NCBI GenBank assembly: GCA_020627785.1
Contig: JAHDGF010000002.1
Coordinates: 186,001-250,000 of the forward strand
Source of the DNA: Saprospiraceae bacterium
GTDB lineage: Bacteria; Bacteroidota; Bacteroidia; Chitinophagales; Saprospiraceae
Direction: 5' to 3'
Length of the DNA: 64,000 nucleotides
Position 1 is the first letter of the stretch; each line of letters begins with the position of its first letter. Positions 44,901 through 53,539 of the stretch are shown here, in pieces. A model generated the notes under the pieces. The model did not search any database. It was not told the origin of the DNA and saw only the letters and a program-made list of their open reading frames with translations. The translations under genes were made by a program, and so were the position numbers.

Positions 44901-45661
44901 ACTTACCTCCACCACTAGGAGCTTACCAAACATTTAGTAATATAGATTTTGGAACAGTTAAAGGGTTTTCTTTTACCTATGACTTAAGAAGGACTGGAAA
45001 TATTCAATTATCTACTTCTTATACTTTACAATTTGCAGATGGTTCTGGTTCTGATGCAGATTCATCAGAAGGAATTAATGAGAGGGGAATTATAAGAGAG
45101 TTATTCCCTTTAAATTTTGATGAGCGACACAGAATTGCTGCAACAATTGATTATAGATACGGTAGTGGAAAAGCATACAATGGTCCAAGAATTGGAGGTC
45201 TTGATATTTTTTCAAATACTGGACTTAATTTAATTCTTACTGGAGTTTCAGGAAGACCTTATTCACAGTTTCAAGTGGTCCCTAATCCACTTGCTCAAAG
45301 AGGTTTGCTAACAATAAATGAAGCTAGATTACCATGGATATTAAATGCAGACATGAGACTTGATAAGCAATTTTCAGTAAAAATATCTGAGGCATCAACC
45401 AGTTCATTGAACTTCAATGTATACATACGATCAGAAAATTTATTTAATACTAGAAATGTAGTTGATGTTTTCAATGTAACAGGTGATCCAGATGATGATG
45501 GATATTTAGTTGCTAGTAATGGATTAGATCAACAACAACAAATTCTAGATGTAGGTAAGGATTTAGAAAGTTTTTATTCTCACTATGATTGGAGAGTAAC
45601 AAGACCTAACCACTTTACAAGACCTAGAAGAATTTATCTCGGAGTAATGTTCGACTTTTAA
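41948..45661 (+). CDS. TonB-dependent outer-membrane receptor (CarboxypepD_reg-like N-terminus)
   Basis: The 1,237-residue protein has a signal peptide ending in AIG with Gln at +1. A carboxypeptidase-regulatory-like domain (about residues 20-110) contains IEGKVTDEQSGEA and GNYEIEITYVGYQ. The TonB plug (about residues 120-235) contains ISIRGSREDGTYYYIDGVRV and GGIESKYGDVTGGIISITTK. The rest is a large beta-barrel ending in YLGVMFDF. It imports or binds a large ligand at the cell surface; no SusD-like partner follows, so it is not a standard SusCD pair. Instead the next genes encode a giant secreted protein and a PorV-like protein. Arg codons in this operon are almost all AGA, fitting high expression. 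Confidence 0.92.
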   Translation: MIYRFTIFVLCICFSAVAIGQTTIEGKVTDEQSGEAILFGTVALYKNGVLLTGTETDLDGNYIFSGVDPGNYEIEITYVGYQPQRVTGVTAKAGQINKVDVVISEGSGVTLDDIVIIAYKEPLIDFDNTTQGGTVTADEIRSMPTRDITAIAATTAGISTVDGGEISIRGSREDGTYYYIDGVRVRGENINNVIPQSEIDQLQVITGGIESKYGDVTGGIISITTKGPSEKFTGGVEAETSEFLDAFGYNLISGNFSGPLLKNKEGKSVLGFRVFGQFTRIADDDPSAVGVYRASEDLINELTTNPVSTLNGSPVPTAEGITRDYEINGNSGVELLKRRPNETTQNYNISAKIDARLSDAIDMTFSGTYYDGYNQFNPATTTSTTEASNSRWSLYNWTNNPFYFREGYRGNVRFRHKIGKQGFADDEGEENPSIFRNFSYTLQGGYEKAFESTEDNRHGDDFFRYGYYGNQERRWDPVASIVTDSTEWDGPVVELFPGAIFAHQGYREILGEGTPDLSINPAQAGINASSGVGFLINGLQPDPLNNVWELYYNVGRPYNRYFKNEEDRYTANVDAGFDLLPGGSESGKHSIQFGFMYEQRFLREWTIVPEDIWALARQNANQHIIGVDNTMIIDSFFDTDLGAFFPQFQTNIQPEDFSDNLFFRSVRELTGQSLNEYVNVDAINPDELSLDMFSAGELNNQNIMTYFGYDYLGNKIDNNVTFNDFFSERDENGRRTFNVAPLQPIYVAGYLQDKFKYKDIIIRLGLRMDYYDANTKVLKDPYSLYPIMDASEFYATTGQAQPASVDDDYKVYVSGPDSEDVLGFRDGDRWFSSNGTSLSGGNLLFGGGVVYPYFQEQDESKRNITEDDFDPNTSFEDYTPQLNFMPRVAFSFPISNDAGFFAHYDVLVQRPPSNTGGTALDYFYMENPQRFGTTTAPAPNPDLKPEKTIDYEVGFQSKLSNSSAIKISAYYKEMRDMIQRRFYTNLPPPLGAYQTFSNIDFGTVKGFSFTYDLRRTGNIQLSTSYTLQFADGSGSDADSSEGINERGIIRELFPLNFDERHRIAATIDYRYGSGKAYNGPRIGGLDIFSNTGLNLILTGVSGRPYSQFQVVPNPLAQRGLLTINEARLPWILNADMRLDKQFSVKISEASTSSLNFNVYIRSENLFNTRNVVDVFNVTGDPDDDGYLVASNGLDQQQQILDVGKDLESFYSHYDWRVTRPNHFTRPRRIYLGVMFDF

Positions 45662-45681
45662 AATCTACAAAAACAAATAGA

Positions 45682-48600
45682 ATGAAATCTATTAAAAATA
45701 TATTGGTAGCCATATTTGCTTTAAGCAGCACAATGACTATGGCACATGTAGGCCCAGAATCTGGTAGTCCTACACCACCAAGTCCAATTCTTACTGACCC
45801 ACAGTCAATGGAGGTAAATTATAGAGAAGACTGTCAGCCGGCAACTTCTCAGATTGACCTTAATGTGAACAACGTAAGAGCTAGACTATTAACTGGTGGA
45901 GATCTTTGGTGGGATCTAATGAATGGATCTTATATCGTTCCAAATCCACCAGTTGGTTCAGGAATTCCTGAAGTTTCTTCCTTATTTGCAGGAGGTGTTT
46001 GGGTTGGTGGAGAAGATCCATCTGGTAACCTAAAAATTGCTGCAACGATGTATCGTACCGGTGGTAATACAGATTTTTATCCTGGCCCAATTGACCCATT
46101 GACTGGTCTTACAGAGCTAGAAAGATGTAATAACTGGGATGAATTTTTTGTCGTTAATTCTGATGACTTGAATACTGCCATTCAGTTGTATGATCAAGCC
46201 ATTTTGGAAGGTACAAATTTAAATTGCGATTCTATTCCAGACGCTGTGAGATTTTGGCCAGGAAAGGACAATCCATATTTTCAAGAGAAGTTTCCTTTTC
46301 CACTTCCTGCTGGACAGAACTTAGGTTCTTTTTGGGATCAGGATTTAAGTGGAGACTATGATCCATGTAAAGGTGATTTTCCTATCATTGATATTAGAGG
46401 TTGTGAGCCGATTTCTCGGAAGCAAGCAGTTGAACTTATCCCGGATCAAATGATCTTCTGGATTTATAACGATGCAGGAGGAGAGCATAGATTAACAAGA
46501 GGAGCAAAGATTCAGATGGAGATTCAAGTGCAAGCCTTTGCTTATTCTACGAATGATGAAATCAATGATATGACTTTCTATCGTCATAAATTATTGAACA
46601 GAGCACAAGAAGATATCAGAGAGTGTTATTTCGCAATGTGGGTTGATCCAGATTTAGGATGTTCTTCTGATGATTACATTGGTTGCGATGTAGAAAGAGG
46701 ATTAGCATATACTTACAATGAGGATGTTCTTGATGGAGAGACTGGTTGTGATTGTAGTGGAATTAACACCTACTGTGATGAGGTGCCAATCATCGGTACG
46801 GATTACTTTAGAGGTCCTCTTGGTCCGCACAAAATTGTTGATCCATCAATTGGAACACAACACATAATTACAAAAGCAGATGAGTTTGAAGGTACAGGAT
46901 TTGAGGAAGGTGATACCATCTATGTACAGAGAATAGACATCAATCAAACGGATGAAGCTGACATAAACATTGAATTGGGAATGTCTTCATTCATTTACTT
47001 TAATAGATTAGGGGAGGGTGTTGTTGATCCAAATACAGTGGATCCATCTTCAGCTCAACAATACTATGGATACTTAACTGGACAATGGTTAGACGGTACT
47101 CCAATTACCGAAGGAGGATCAGGATACAACCCAGGTTCTGTTGATGAAGTAAATTATGTATTCCCAGATGATCCTAATGTTGCTAACGGATGGAGTATGT
47201 GTACAGCGGATTTAGGTAATGGAGATAGAAGAACCGTTCAAGCTTCTGGTCCATTATTATTAAAGCCAAGTGTAGAAAACGAATTAATTATCGGAGCTGT
47301 ATGGGTACCGGACTTACAATATCCTTGTCCAGATATTTCAAGATTGAAAAGTGCGGATGATTTAGCACAAGCATTATTCGATAGTTGTTTTGATATTATT
47401 GATGGTCCTACTGCTCCAGATGTTTGTCCGATTGCATTGGATAGAGAAATCATTTTGGTTCTTTCAAATGATACAGTTGCTAGTAATAACGCATTTGAAC
47501 AATATTCAGAGAGAGATATTTTAGCGAACGATACGATTCCAGATGATGAAGCTTCATATAAATTTGAAGGTTACTTGATCTATCAATTAGCAAATATTAA
47601 TGTTACGCCTCAGGAGTTAGATGATTTTGAAAAGGCAAGACTTATTGAGCAAGTAGATGTTAAGAATGGCGTTGGAGAAATTTATAACTGGACTTCAATT
47701 GCAGATCCCAATCCATTAAACCCAGGGGGTGTTATTTATTCTCCTGTTAGATCTGTTGATGGTGGTGATAATGGTATTAAGCACACTTTCAGAATTGTTG
47801 ATGATGCTTTTGCTGATGCAGATAGTAGATTAATAAATCATAAACAATACCATTACATGGTGTTGGCATATGGTTATAATCAATATGCGCCTTTTGATCC
47901 AGACAATCCTAGAGCTGGTCAGATTGAACCATACTTAGAAGGAAGAAAGAACATTAAGACTTACACAGTAGTGCCTAGACCAATAGTATACACGCAACAA
48001 AATGCAAACTATGGTGATGGTGCGAAAATTACTAGAATTGATGGTGTAGGAGTAGGAGGTAACTTCATTGATATGGACCCTAGTATGTATGAAGCAATAT
48101 TATCAGGTTCATTAGATGATGGTAGAGTAGTATATAAAGATGGTGCAGGACCAATCGAAGTAAATATTTACGATCCGATAAATGTACAAGATGGTAAATT
48201 CACTTTAGAATTAGTAGGAGACCAGACAGGAGGAGTAGATTGTAGGTTGGGTGCAGGTGCTACTTGGGTTCTTACAGATTTAAATTCAGGTGAAGTAATT
48301 TCTTCTGAAAGAGACATAGATGTAATTAATGAGCAGTTATTACCGGAGTATGGTTTTTCATTATCCATTGCTCAATCTGATGAACCAGGAACAGGTACTT
48401 CAGAATCAAATGGAGGAATAGATATCGTATTTGAATATGATGATCCAACAGGCGCTGCTTGGTATGGAGGTATTCCAGATGATGGACAAGGCATTGAAGA
48501 TTTCCCACCTGTATTAGCTCCAGTATTGAATTTTATGAAAACTCAGCCAGGAGAAAGGGACAATTTACTAGATCCAAATGCAGCTTATAGTACATTAGGA

Positions 48601-49845
48601 AACAGAACTTTTTACCCATTCTTCTTAACAGATGGAGCGGATTCTGAAACTGGACAATTTTACATTACTCCAGCATGGCAACCTTCTCAAGGTTTGGTTA
48701 GAAATTTCTCTGATCTAAGTAGTCTGAATAATGTTGATATTGTATTTACAAGCGATAAGTCCAAATGGTCAAGATGTGCTGTAGTTGAAACCGCAGGAAG
48801 TGGATACGCAGCTGTTGGTGAAACAACGCAAGGATTGGCAAGTAATATGGATTTAAGACAAGCACCTTCAATTGATCAAAATGGTCAGCCAGATGATACA
48901 GGTACTACCGGTATGAGTTGGTTCCCAGGATATGCTGTAGATGTTGAGACTGGTGATAGACTAAATATTTTCTTTGGAGAAAATTCAGTATTTGATGATG
49001 ACTTTGCAGAAGTTCTTGATGATGGTGAAGGAATCGGAGGAGATATGATGTTTAATCCATCTTCACAGTTCTTTGCAACTGTAGAAGACGGACAAGGTCA
49101 ATTCTTTGACCCACGAGCTTTCCCAGCAGGAGGACAACATGTCATATATGTTACAAGAGAGAAGTACGATGGTTGTGAGAAGTTTGTAGATAAGGTAACG
49201 AATGGAGGAACCTTTGGACAGATTCAAGCTTTTACGTCAGTTACTTGGTGTTCCATTTCTCTACTTCCAGTAGGTATGAGTATGTTATCTTACGAAGGAG
49301 GAGCTGTTCCAAATGACTTGATTATCAAGTTGAGAGCTGACAATAGTTATAGCCAGGAAAAAGAATTTGATATTGATAATCCAGATGCATGTACACCAGT
49401 GGGAGGTAATCCTAAGTATGAGTTTGAAATCTCCGGAAGACAAGCAGAAGAGGTAAATATGGAAACGATTGAAAATGCATTATCAAATGTAAATGTAGTT
49501 CCTAATCCATATTATGGTTATTCTGACTATGAGCTTTCACAGTTTACAAAAACAGTGAAGATTACCAATTTACCAGACAGAGCAATTGTTACTATTTACT
49601 CTCTCGATGGTAAATTTATCAGACAGTTTGATAGAGCAGAAGTACCAATGAATAAGTCGGGATCTAATCCAGGTACTACAATATCGCAGACTTCACCTGA
49701 CCTTCTTTGGGACTTGAACAATAGTACTGGTATTCCAGTTGCTAGTGGAGTTTATTTGATACACATCGCTGCACCTGATTTTGGAGTAGATCGTACGATC
49801 AAGTGGTTTGGAGTGAATAGAAAATTTGATCCATCTGGATTGTAA
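45682..49845 (+). CDS. Giant secreted protein with T9SS-type C-terminal domain
   Basis: The 1,387-residue protein starts with a signal peptide (about residues 1-21, ending in MAHV). A family-like opening follows (LFAGGVWVGGEDPSGNLKIA; TDFYPGPIDP), then several hundred residues of Cys-containing, Gly/Asp-rich text with no known enzyme motif. The last ~110 residues (NVNVVPNPYYGYSDYE... SGVYLIHI) look like a T9SS type A sorting domain. I recall similar large proteins in Bacteroidota and Ignavibacteria, always of unknown function. It starts 20 bp after the TonB receptor stop and is followed by a PorV-like gene. Secretion by T9SS is inferred from the C-terminus. Confidence 0.85.
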   Translation: MKSIKNILVAIFALSSTMTMAHVGPESGSPTPPSPILTDPQSMEVNYREDCQPATSQIDLNVNNVRARLLTGGDLWWDLMNGSYIVPNPPVGSGIPEVSSLFAGGVWVGGEDPSGNLKIAATMYRTGGNTDFYPGPIDPLTGLTELERCNNWDEFFVVNSDDLNTAIQLYDQAILEGTNLNCDSIPDAVRFWPGKDNPYFQEKFPFPLPAGQNLGSFWDQDLSGDYDPCKGDFPIIDIRGCEPISRKQAVELIPDQMIFWIYNDAGGEHRLTRGAKIQMEIQVQAFAYSTNDEINDMTFYRHKLLNRAQEDIRECYFAMWVDPDLGCSSDDYIGCDVERGLAYTYNEDVLDGETGCDCSGINTYCDEVPIIGTDYFRGPLGPHKIVDPSIGTQHIITKADEFEGTGFEEGDTIYVQRIDINQTDEADINIELGMSSFIYFNRLGEGVVDPNTVDPSSAQQYYGYLTGQWLDGTPITEGGSGYNPGSVDEVNYVFPDDPNVANGWSMCTADLGNGDRRTVQASGPLLLKPSVENELIIGAVWVPDLQYPCPDISRLKSADDLAQALFDSCFDIIDGPTAPDVCPIALDREIILVLSNDTVASNNAFEQYSERDILANDTIPDDEASYKFEGYLIYQLANINVTPQELDDFEKARLIEQVDVKNGVGEIYNWTSIADPNPLNPGGVIYSPVRSVDGGDNGIKHTFRIVDDAFADADSRLINHKQYHYMVLAYGYNQYAPFDPDNPRAGQIEPYLEGRKNIKTYTVVPRPIVYTQQNANYGDGAKITRIDGVGVGGNFIDMDPSMYEAILSGSLDDGRVVYKDGAGPIEVNIYDPINVQDGKFTLELVGDQTGGVDCRLGAGATWVLTDLNSGEVISSERDIDVINEQLLPEYGFSLSIAQSDEPGTGTSESNGGIDIVFEYDDPTGAAWYGGIPDDGQGIEDFPPVLAPVLNFMKTQPGERDNLLDPNAAYSTLGNRTFYPFFLTDGADSETGQFYITPAWQPSQGLVRNFSDLSSLNNVDIVFTSDKSKWSRCAVVETAGSGYAAVGETTQGLASNMDLRQAPSIDQNGQPDDTGTTGMSWFPGYAVDVETGDRLNIFFGENSVFDDDFAEVLDDGEGIGGDMMFNPSSQFFATVEDGQGQFFDPRAFPAGGQHVIYVTREKYDGCEKFVDKVTNGGTFGQIQAFTSVTWCSISLLPVGMSMLSYEGGAVPNDLIIKLRADNSYSQEKEFDIDNPDACTPVGGNPKYEFEISGRQAEEVNMETIENALSNVNVVPNPYYGYSDYELSQFTKTVKITNLPDRAIVTIYSLDGKFIRQFDRAEVPMNKSGSNPGTTISQTSPDLLWDLNNSTGIPVASGVYLIHIAAPDFGVDRTIKWFGVNRKFDPSGL

Positions 49846-49853
49846 AAAATATT

Positions 49854-49878
49854 AGAGCAGGGATCCTGTCCCTGCTCT
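49854..49878 (+). other. Strong intercistronic hairpin without T-tract
   Basis: AGAGCAGGGA, loop TCCTG, TCCCTGCTCT is a perfect 10-bp stem directly after the giant secreted protein gene. It lacks a following T-run, so it is not a classical terminator; it could protect the upstream message or partly stop transcription before the PorV-like gene. Confidence 0.7.
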
Positions 49879-49895
49879 ATCTCAAAATTGACACA

Positions 49896-50939
49896 ATGAA
49901 AAAAGCTTTATATACTTTATTAATTTTAGCAAGCACAACCGCAGTTATGTTTGCTGGAAACCCAGATAGGCAAGGAGAGGCAGGGGCTTCCGAATTGCTA
50001 TTAAATCCTTGGGCTAGAAGTGCTGGATTACATTCCATGAACACTGCAAGTGTAATGGGAGTAGAGGCCTTAAGATTGAATCCAGCCGGTATCGGAAGAT
50101 TACCTAAAAGAGAGATGTATTTTGGAAATACAAGACTTTATGAAGGTTCTACTTTACAACTTAATTCAGCAGGTTATGCACAGAGAGCAGGAAGTAATGG
50201 TGCTTTCGGATTTAGTTTGATGATTGTAGATTTTGGAGACATTCCAATTACCACTGAAAATCAGCCAGGAGGAACAGGAGGTACTTTTTCCCCTTCATTT
50301 GTGAATCTCGGAATGGGATATTCTTACACTTATGAAAATAAAATTTCGGTAGGAATTTTAATGAGAGCAATATCAGAAACGCTACCAAGTGTGCAAGCGT
50401 TTGGAATGGCTTTAGATGCTGGTGTACAATATGTTTCTGGTCCTAAAGACAATTTTAAATTAGGGATCTCATTAAGAAATGTAGGTACTCCTATGAAATT
50501 TTCAGGAGAAGGTCTTTCAAGACAGATTGCAAGCCCAACAACTGAAACAGAATTTCAACTGAAGTTTGATGCAAGAGCAGAAGATTTTGAATTACCTTCT
50601 GTTTTAAATATTGGATTTTCATATGATTTTTATTTAGCAGAAGATCTTTACGTAAGAGGTCTTGCTAACTTTACTTCAAATGCCTTCTCAAGAGATCAAA
50701 TTGGAGCAGGAGCAGAATTGCAGTATAAAGACATCGTTACATTGAGAGGTGCTTATAAGTATGAGATAGGAACTAGTGGTAGTACCTTGGAAAATGTGTA
50801 TACAGGTGTTGCCGCTGGTGCAACCATTAATGTACCTCTAAACAAAGAGTCTAAAAATGTGGTAGGTATTGATTATTCATACAGAACAACCAATCCTTGG
50901 AGAGGAACACACAATTTTGGAATTAGACTAACTTTTTAA
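49896..50939 (+). CDS. PorV/PorQ family outer-membrane protein
   Basis: The 347-residue protein has a signal peptide (about residues 1-20) and the PorV/PorQ opening GASELLLNPWARSAGLHS with NTASVMGVEALRLNPAGIG, then a beta-barrel with alternating hydrophobic strands ending in FGIRLTF. PorV shuttles T9SS cargo to the attachment complex, and PorQ is part of that complex. This copy sits with a T9SS cargo gene and a TonB receptor rather than with other T9SS genes, so it may be a cargo-specific variant. It is 50 bp after the cargo gene, separated by a hairpin. Confidence 0.87.
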   Translation: MKKALYTLLILASTTAVMFAGNPDRQGEAGASELLLNPWARSAGLHSMNTASVMGVEALRLNPAGIGRLPKREMYFGNTRLYEGSTLQLNSAGYAQRAGSNGAFGFSLMIVDFGDIPITTENQPGGTGGTFSPSFVNLGMGYSYTYENKISVGILMRAISETLPSVQAFGMALDAGVQYVSGPKDNFKLGISLRNVGTPMKFSGEGLSRQIASPTTETEFQLKFDARAEDFELPSVLNIGFSYDFYLAEDLYVRGLANFTSNAFSRDQIGAGAELQYKDIVTLRGAYKYEIGTSGSTLENVYTGVAAGATINVPLNKESKNVVGIDYSYRTTNPWRGTHNFGIRLTF

Positions 50940-50984
50940 GTATCTTTGAGATATACAAGGTCAAACTTGTAACAGAAATAAACG

Positions 50985-51021
50985 AAAGAGACGTTTTCAT
51001 TTTTATGGGAACGTCTCCTTT
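50985..51021 (+). terminator. Terminator-like hairpin after the outer-membrane operon
   Basis: AAAGAGACGTTTTCAT pairs with ATGGGAACGTCTCCTTT around a TTTT loop (with G-T pairs and one bulge). It lies between the PorV-like gene and greA and probably ends the operon. Confidence 0.6.
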
Positions 51022-51064
51022 GTGTATATATAGCTACTGATTTATAAACGCTAAAACTAATCTT

Positions 51065-51538
51065 ATGTCTACGTACAATTACATGACTCAGGAAGGATAT
51101 GACAAGTTAAAAGCAGAACTTACTCATCTTAAAACTGACGGAAGAAAGGAGGCTGCTGCAGCCATTGCGGAAGCAAGAGAGAAAGGTGATTTATCTGAAA
51201 ATGCAGAATACGATGCTGCAAAAGATGCTCAAGGATTACTTGAAGCCAAGATTAATGGATTAGAAAAATCAATGGCTAATGCTAGAATTATTAGTGTAGA
51301 TGATATAGACACGAGCAGAGTGTCAATTCTTTCAAAGGTGAAAATGGAAAATGTCGTCAGTAAAAAAACCTTTGAGTATAAATTAGTATCAGAAACTGAG
51401 GCTAGTATTAAAGAAAAAAAGATTTCAATCAACTCACCGATTGGTCAAGGATTGCTCGGTAAAGAAGTAGGAGAAATCGCTGAAGTTCAGACCCCAAAAG
51501 GAACGATTAAGTTTAAAATTTTAGATATCTCTATCTAA
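51065..51538 (+). CDS. greA: Transcription elongation factor GreA
   Basis: GreA rescues backtracked RNA polymerase by stimulating transcript cleavage. The 157-residue protein has the N-terminal coiled coil with the acidic tip seen in AREKGDLSENAEYDAAK and the C-terminal FKBP-like domain with INSPIGQGLLGKEVGE. Length and order are normal. The next gene starts at the base after its stop. Confidence 0.95.
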   Translation: MSTYNYMTQEGYDKLKAELTHLKTDGRKEAAAAIAEAREKGDLSENAEYDAAKDAQGLLEAKINGLEKSMANARIISVDDIDTSRVSILSKVKMENVVSKKTFEYKLVSETEASIKEKKISINSPIGQGLLGKEVGEIAEVQTPKGTIKFKILDISI

Positions 51539-51937
51539 ATGTCTAGCATCTTTACTAAGATTATAAATGGTGAAATCCCTTGCTATAAAATTGCGGAGGA
51601 TGAAAACTACTTTGCGTTTTTAGATATTAACCCTTTGAGCAAGGGACATACCTTGGTAATACCCAAAAAAGAAGTTGATTATATATTTGATCTCGAGGCA
51701 GATGTCTATACAGGATTGATGAATTTCTCTCGAATGATTGCAACTTCAATTGAGAAAGTAATTCCATGCCAACGTATTGGCGTCATGGTATTTGGCCTAG
51801 AGGTGCCGCACGCACATGTTCATTTGATTCCTATCAATTCTCCCGGAGATATGAATATGGGTAAAGAAAAATTGAAATTGAGTTCTGAAGAATTTCAAGA
51901 AATTTCACAAAAGATTCAAGAACAAATCGTTCACTGA
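51539..51937 (+). CDS. HIT family nucleotide hydrolase (HinT-like)
   Basis: The 132-residue protein has the histidine triad as PHAHVHLIPI (about residues 98-107) and the N-terminal IFTKIINGEIPCYKIAED. Members hydrolyse nucleoside phosphoramidates or dinucleoside polyphosphates. It starts immediately after greA. Its stop overlaps the ruvC stop on the opposite strand by 7 bp. Confidence 0.92.
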   Translation: MSSIFTKIINGEIPCYKIAEDENYFAFLDINPLSKGHTLVIPKKEVDYIFDLEADVYTGLMNFSRMIATSIEKVIPCQRIGVMVFGLEVPHAHVHLIPINSPGDMNMGKEKLKLSSEEFQEISQKIQEQIVH

Positions 51938-52491
51938 ACCCTGTTCGGGTTTTCGCTCAAGAATTGTTTCCAACCGGAATAAGACTTTCCTTTTTTAATT
52001 GGAGAACCTGATGAATGATGTAAGGTCATGGCCGCAGCCAGGGCATCAGTAGCATCGAAATATTTGTCTTGAATTTTTATATTCAACATGTTACATAGCA
52101 TAGAAGCAACCTGCTCTTTTGATGCATTTCCATTTCCGGTAATCGCCTGTTTTATTCTCTTAGGGGCATATTCATGAATTTCTAACCCCATGGTCATAGC
52201 AGCCGCCATAGATACACCTTGAGCTCGACCAAGTTTAAGCATTGACTGAACATTTTTACCATAAAATGGAGCTTCAATTGCCATCTCTACAGGAAGGTAA
52301 GTTTCTATCAATTCTTGAAGCTGAAGAAATATTTCTTTAAGCTTGGTTTGATGATCCTTGAAGGATTTTAAATGGATAACACCCATGGTAGTCAGTTTGG
52401 GTTTACCATCTTTTATTTCAAGAATTGCATAACCCATAATGTTAGTACCTGGATCAACACCTAATATTTTATATGGTAACTTCTTCTGCAT
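51931..52491 (-). CDS. ruvC: Crossover junction endodeoxyribonuclease RuvC
   Basis: RuvC resolves Holliday junctions with RuvAB. The catalytic acids are in LGVDPGTNIMGYAI (Asp), MAIEAPFYGKN (Glu) and the C-terminal FDATDALAAAMTLHH (two Asp). The ATG at 52489-52491 gives the standard N-terminus (MQKKLPYKILGVDPG); longer frames upstream run into the divergent UPF0104 gene. At 186 residues it has normal length. Convergent with the HIT gene, with interleaved stop codons. Confidence 0.94.
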   Translation of the reverse strand: MQKKLPYKILGVDPGTNIMGYAILEIKDGKPKLTTMGVIHLKSFKDHQTKLKEIFLQLQELIETYLPVEMAIEAPFYGKNVQSMLKLGRAQGVSMAAAMTMGLEIHEYAPKRIKQAITGNGNASKEQVASMLCNMLNIKIQDKYFDATDALAAAMTLHHSSGSPIKKGKSYSGWKQFLSENPNRVQ

Positions 52492-52546
52492 CCTTAAAGA
52501 ATCATAAAGATAGAAGATATTACTTGCATTCTTAATATATCTTTGA

Positions 52547-53539
52547 GTGCTTAAAGCAAATGCAATCCAGAGAAATAAGCGAAATATTGTTCTTGTATTT
52601 AAAACCATTATCACATTTGCGTTGATATGGTTGATTTATAGACGTTTATTTTTTGATCACCAATTCAGCCAACTAATCAGTGAATTTAGCTTGAATCTTA
52701 CTCCAAGCTCATTCTCCTATATCCTATTATGCTTGTTTCTAGTTTTGGTCAATTGGGGATTAGAAGCATTACGTTGGAAGATGATGGTTGATGAGTTTCA
52801 TGAAATTTCATTTGCGAAAGCACTAAAGGGAATTCTTGTTGGTCTTACATTCGGAATTGTATCTCCACAGAGAGTAGGTGAATTTGCAGGAAGATTGATG
52901 GTGTTACCCGTTGAAAAAAATTGGTTATCAATAAGAGCGAGTTTGTATGGAAGTATAGCGATGAATATTATTGTCGTCACCTCTGGGGTAATTGGCTATT
53001 TATTTATTCAACAAGATATTACAGAGATAATCCCAATGCGCCTATTATATCTAGCCATAATTCCTAGTTTGATATTTATAGTTTTAATCTATCTTCTATT
53101 TCCAAAAATTGAACAAATCTTCAGTTTATCTAAATTGACCTCACGCATAGAGACCTGGGGAAATTTCGAAGATTACCAATTTACAAAACGCACCTTATTT
53201 AAGGTTTTAGTTATTTCTTTCTTAAGATACTCTGTGTTTGTATTTCAATATTTATTAGTCATTAAGTTTATAGGAATAGATGTTGGGTCGATTAAAGTCC
53301 TTTGCTTAGTGAGCATTATATACCTTATTCAAGCAGTTATTCCATTACCAGGAATATTGAATTTAGTAGCTCGGGGTGAAATTGCAATGGCAATATTTTC
53401 ATTATATAGTGTTAATGAAATTTCAATATTGATGGCAACCTTTACCTTATGGATAATTAATTTGTTAGTTCCTTCGTTGTTTGGATTAGGACTACTTTGG
53501 CGCATACCCATATTAAAAAGCTTAGGCATTGATAAATAG
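52547..53539 (+). CDS. Flippase-like / lysylphosphatidylglycerol synthase TM-domain protein (second UPF0104)
   Basis: The 330-residue protein has about eight membrane helices. Family text: LNWGLEALRW-like motif near residue 70 (VNWGLEALRWKMMV), TFGIVSPQRVGEFAGRLMVL and VIPLPGILNLVARGEIAMA. It belongs with the paralogue at 31163. The start is GTG at 52547. Its end overlaps the DUF3108 gene by 11 bp, so the two are co-translated. The lipid moved is unknown. Confidence 0.8.
   Translation: MLKANAIQRNKRNIVLVFKTIITFALIWLIYRRLFFDHQFSQLISEFSLNLTPSSFSYILLCLFLVLVNWGLEALRWKMMVDEFHEISFAKALKGILVGLTFGIVSPQRVGEFAGRLMVLPVEKNWLSIRASLYGSIAMNIIVVTSGVIGYLFIQQDITEIIPMRLLYLAIIPSLIFIVLIYLLFPKIEQIFSLSKLTSRIETWGNFEDYQFTKRTLFKVLVISFLRYSVFVFQYLLVIKFIGIDVGSIKVLCLVSIIYLIQAVIPLPGILNLVARGEIAMAIFSLYSVNEISILMATFTLWIINLLVPSLFGLGLLWRIPILKSLGIDK

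Noticed and set aside
41948-50939. A standard SusCD polysaccharide-utilisation locus
   Set aside because: There is no SusD-like lipoprotein or glycoside hydrolase; the second gene has a T9SS tail and the third is PorV/PorQ-like.
52492-52614. 41-codon N-terminal extension of ruvC
   Set aside because: RuvC homologues begin just before the first catalytic Asp, which the ATG at 52491 provides.
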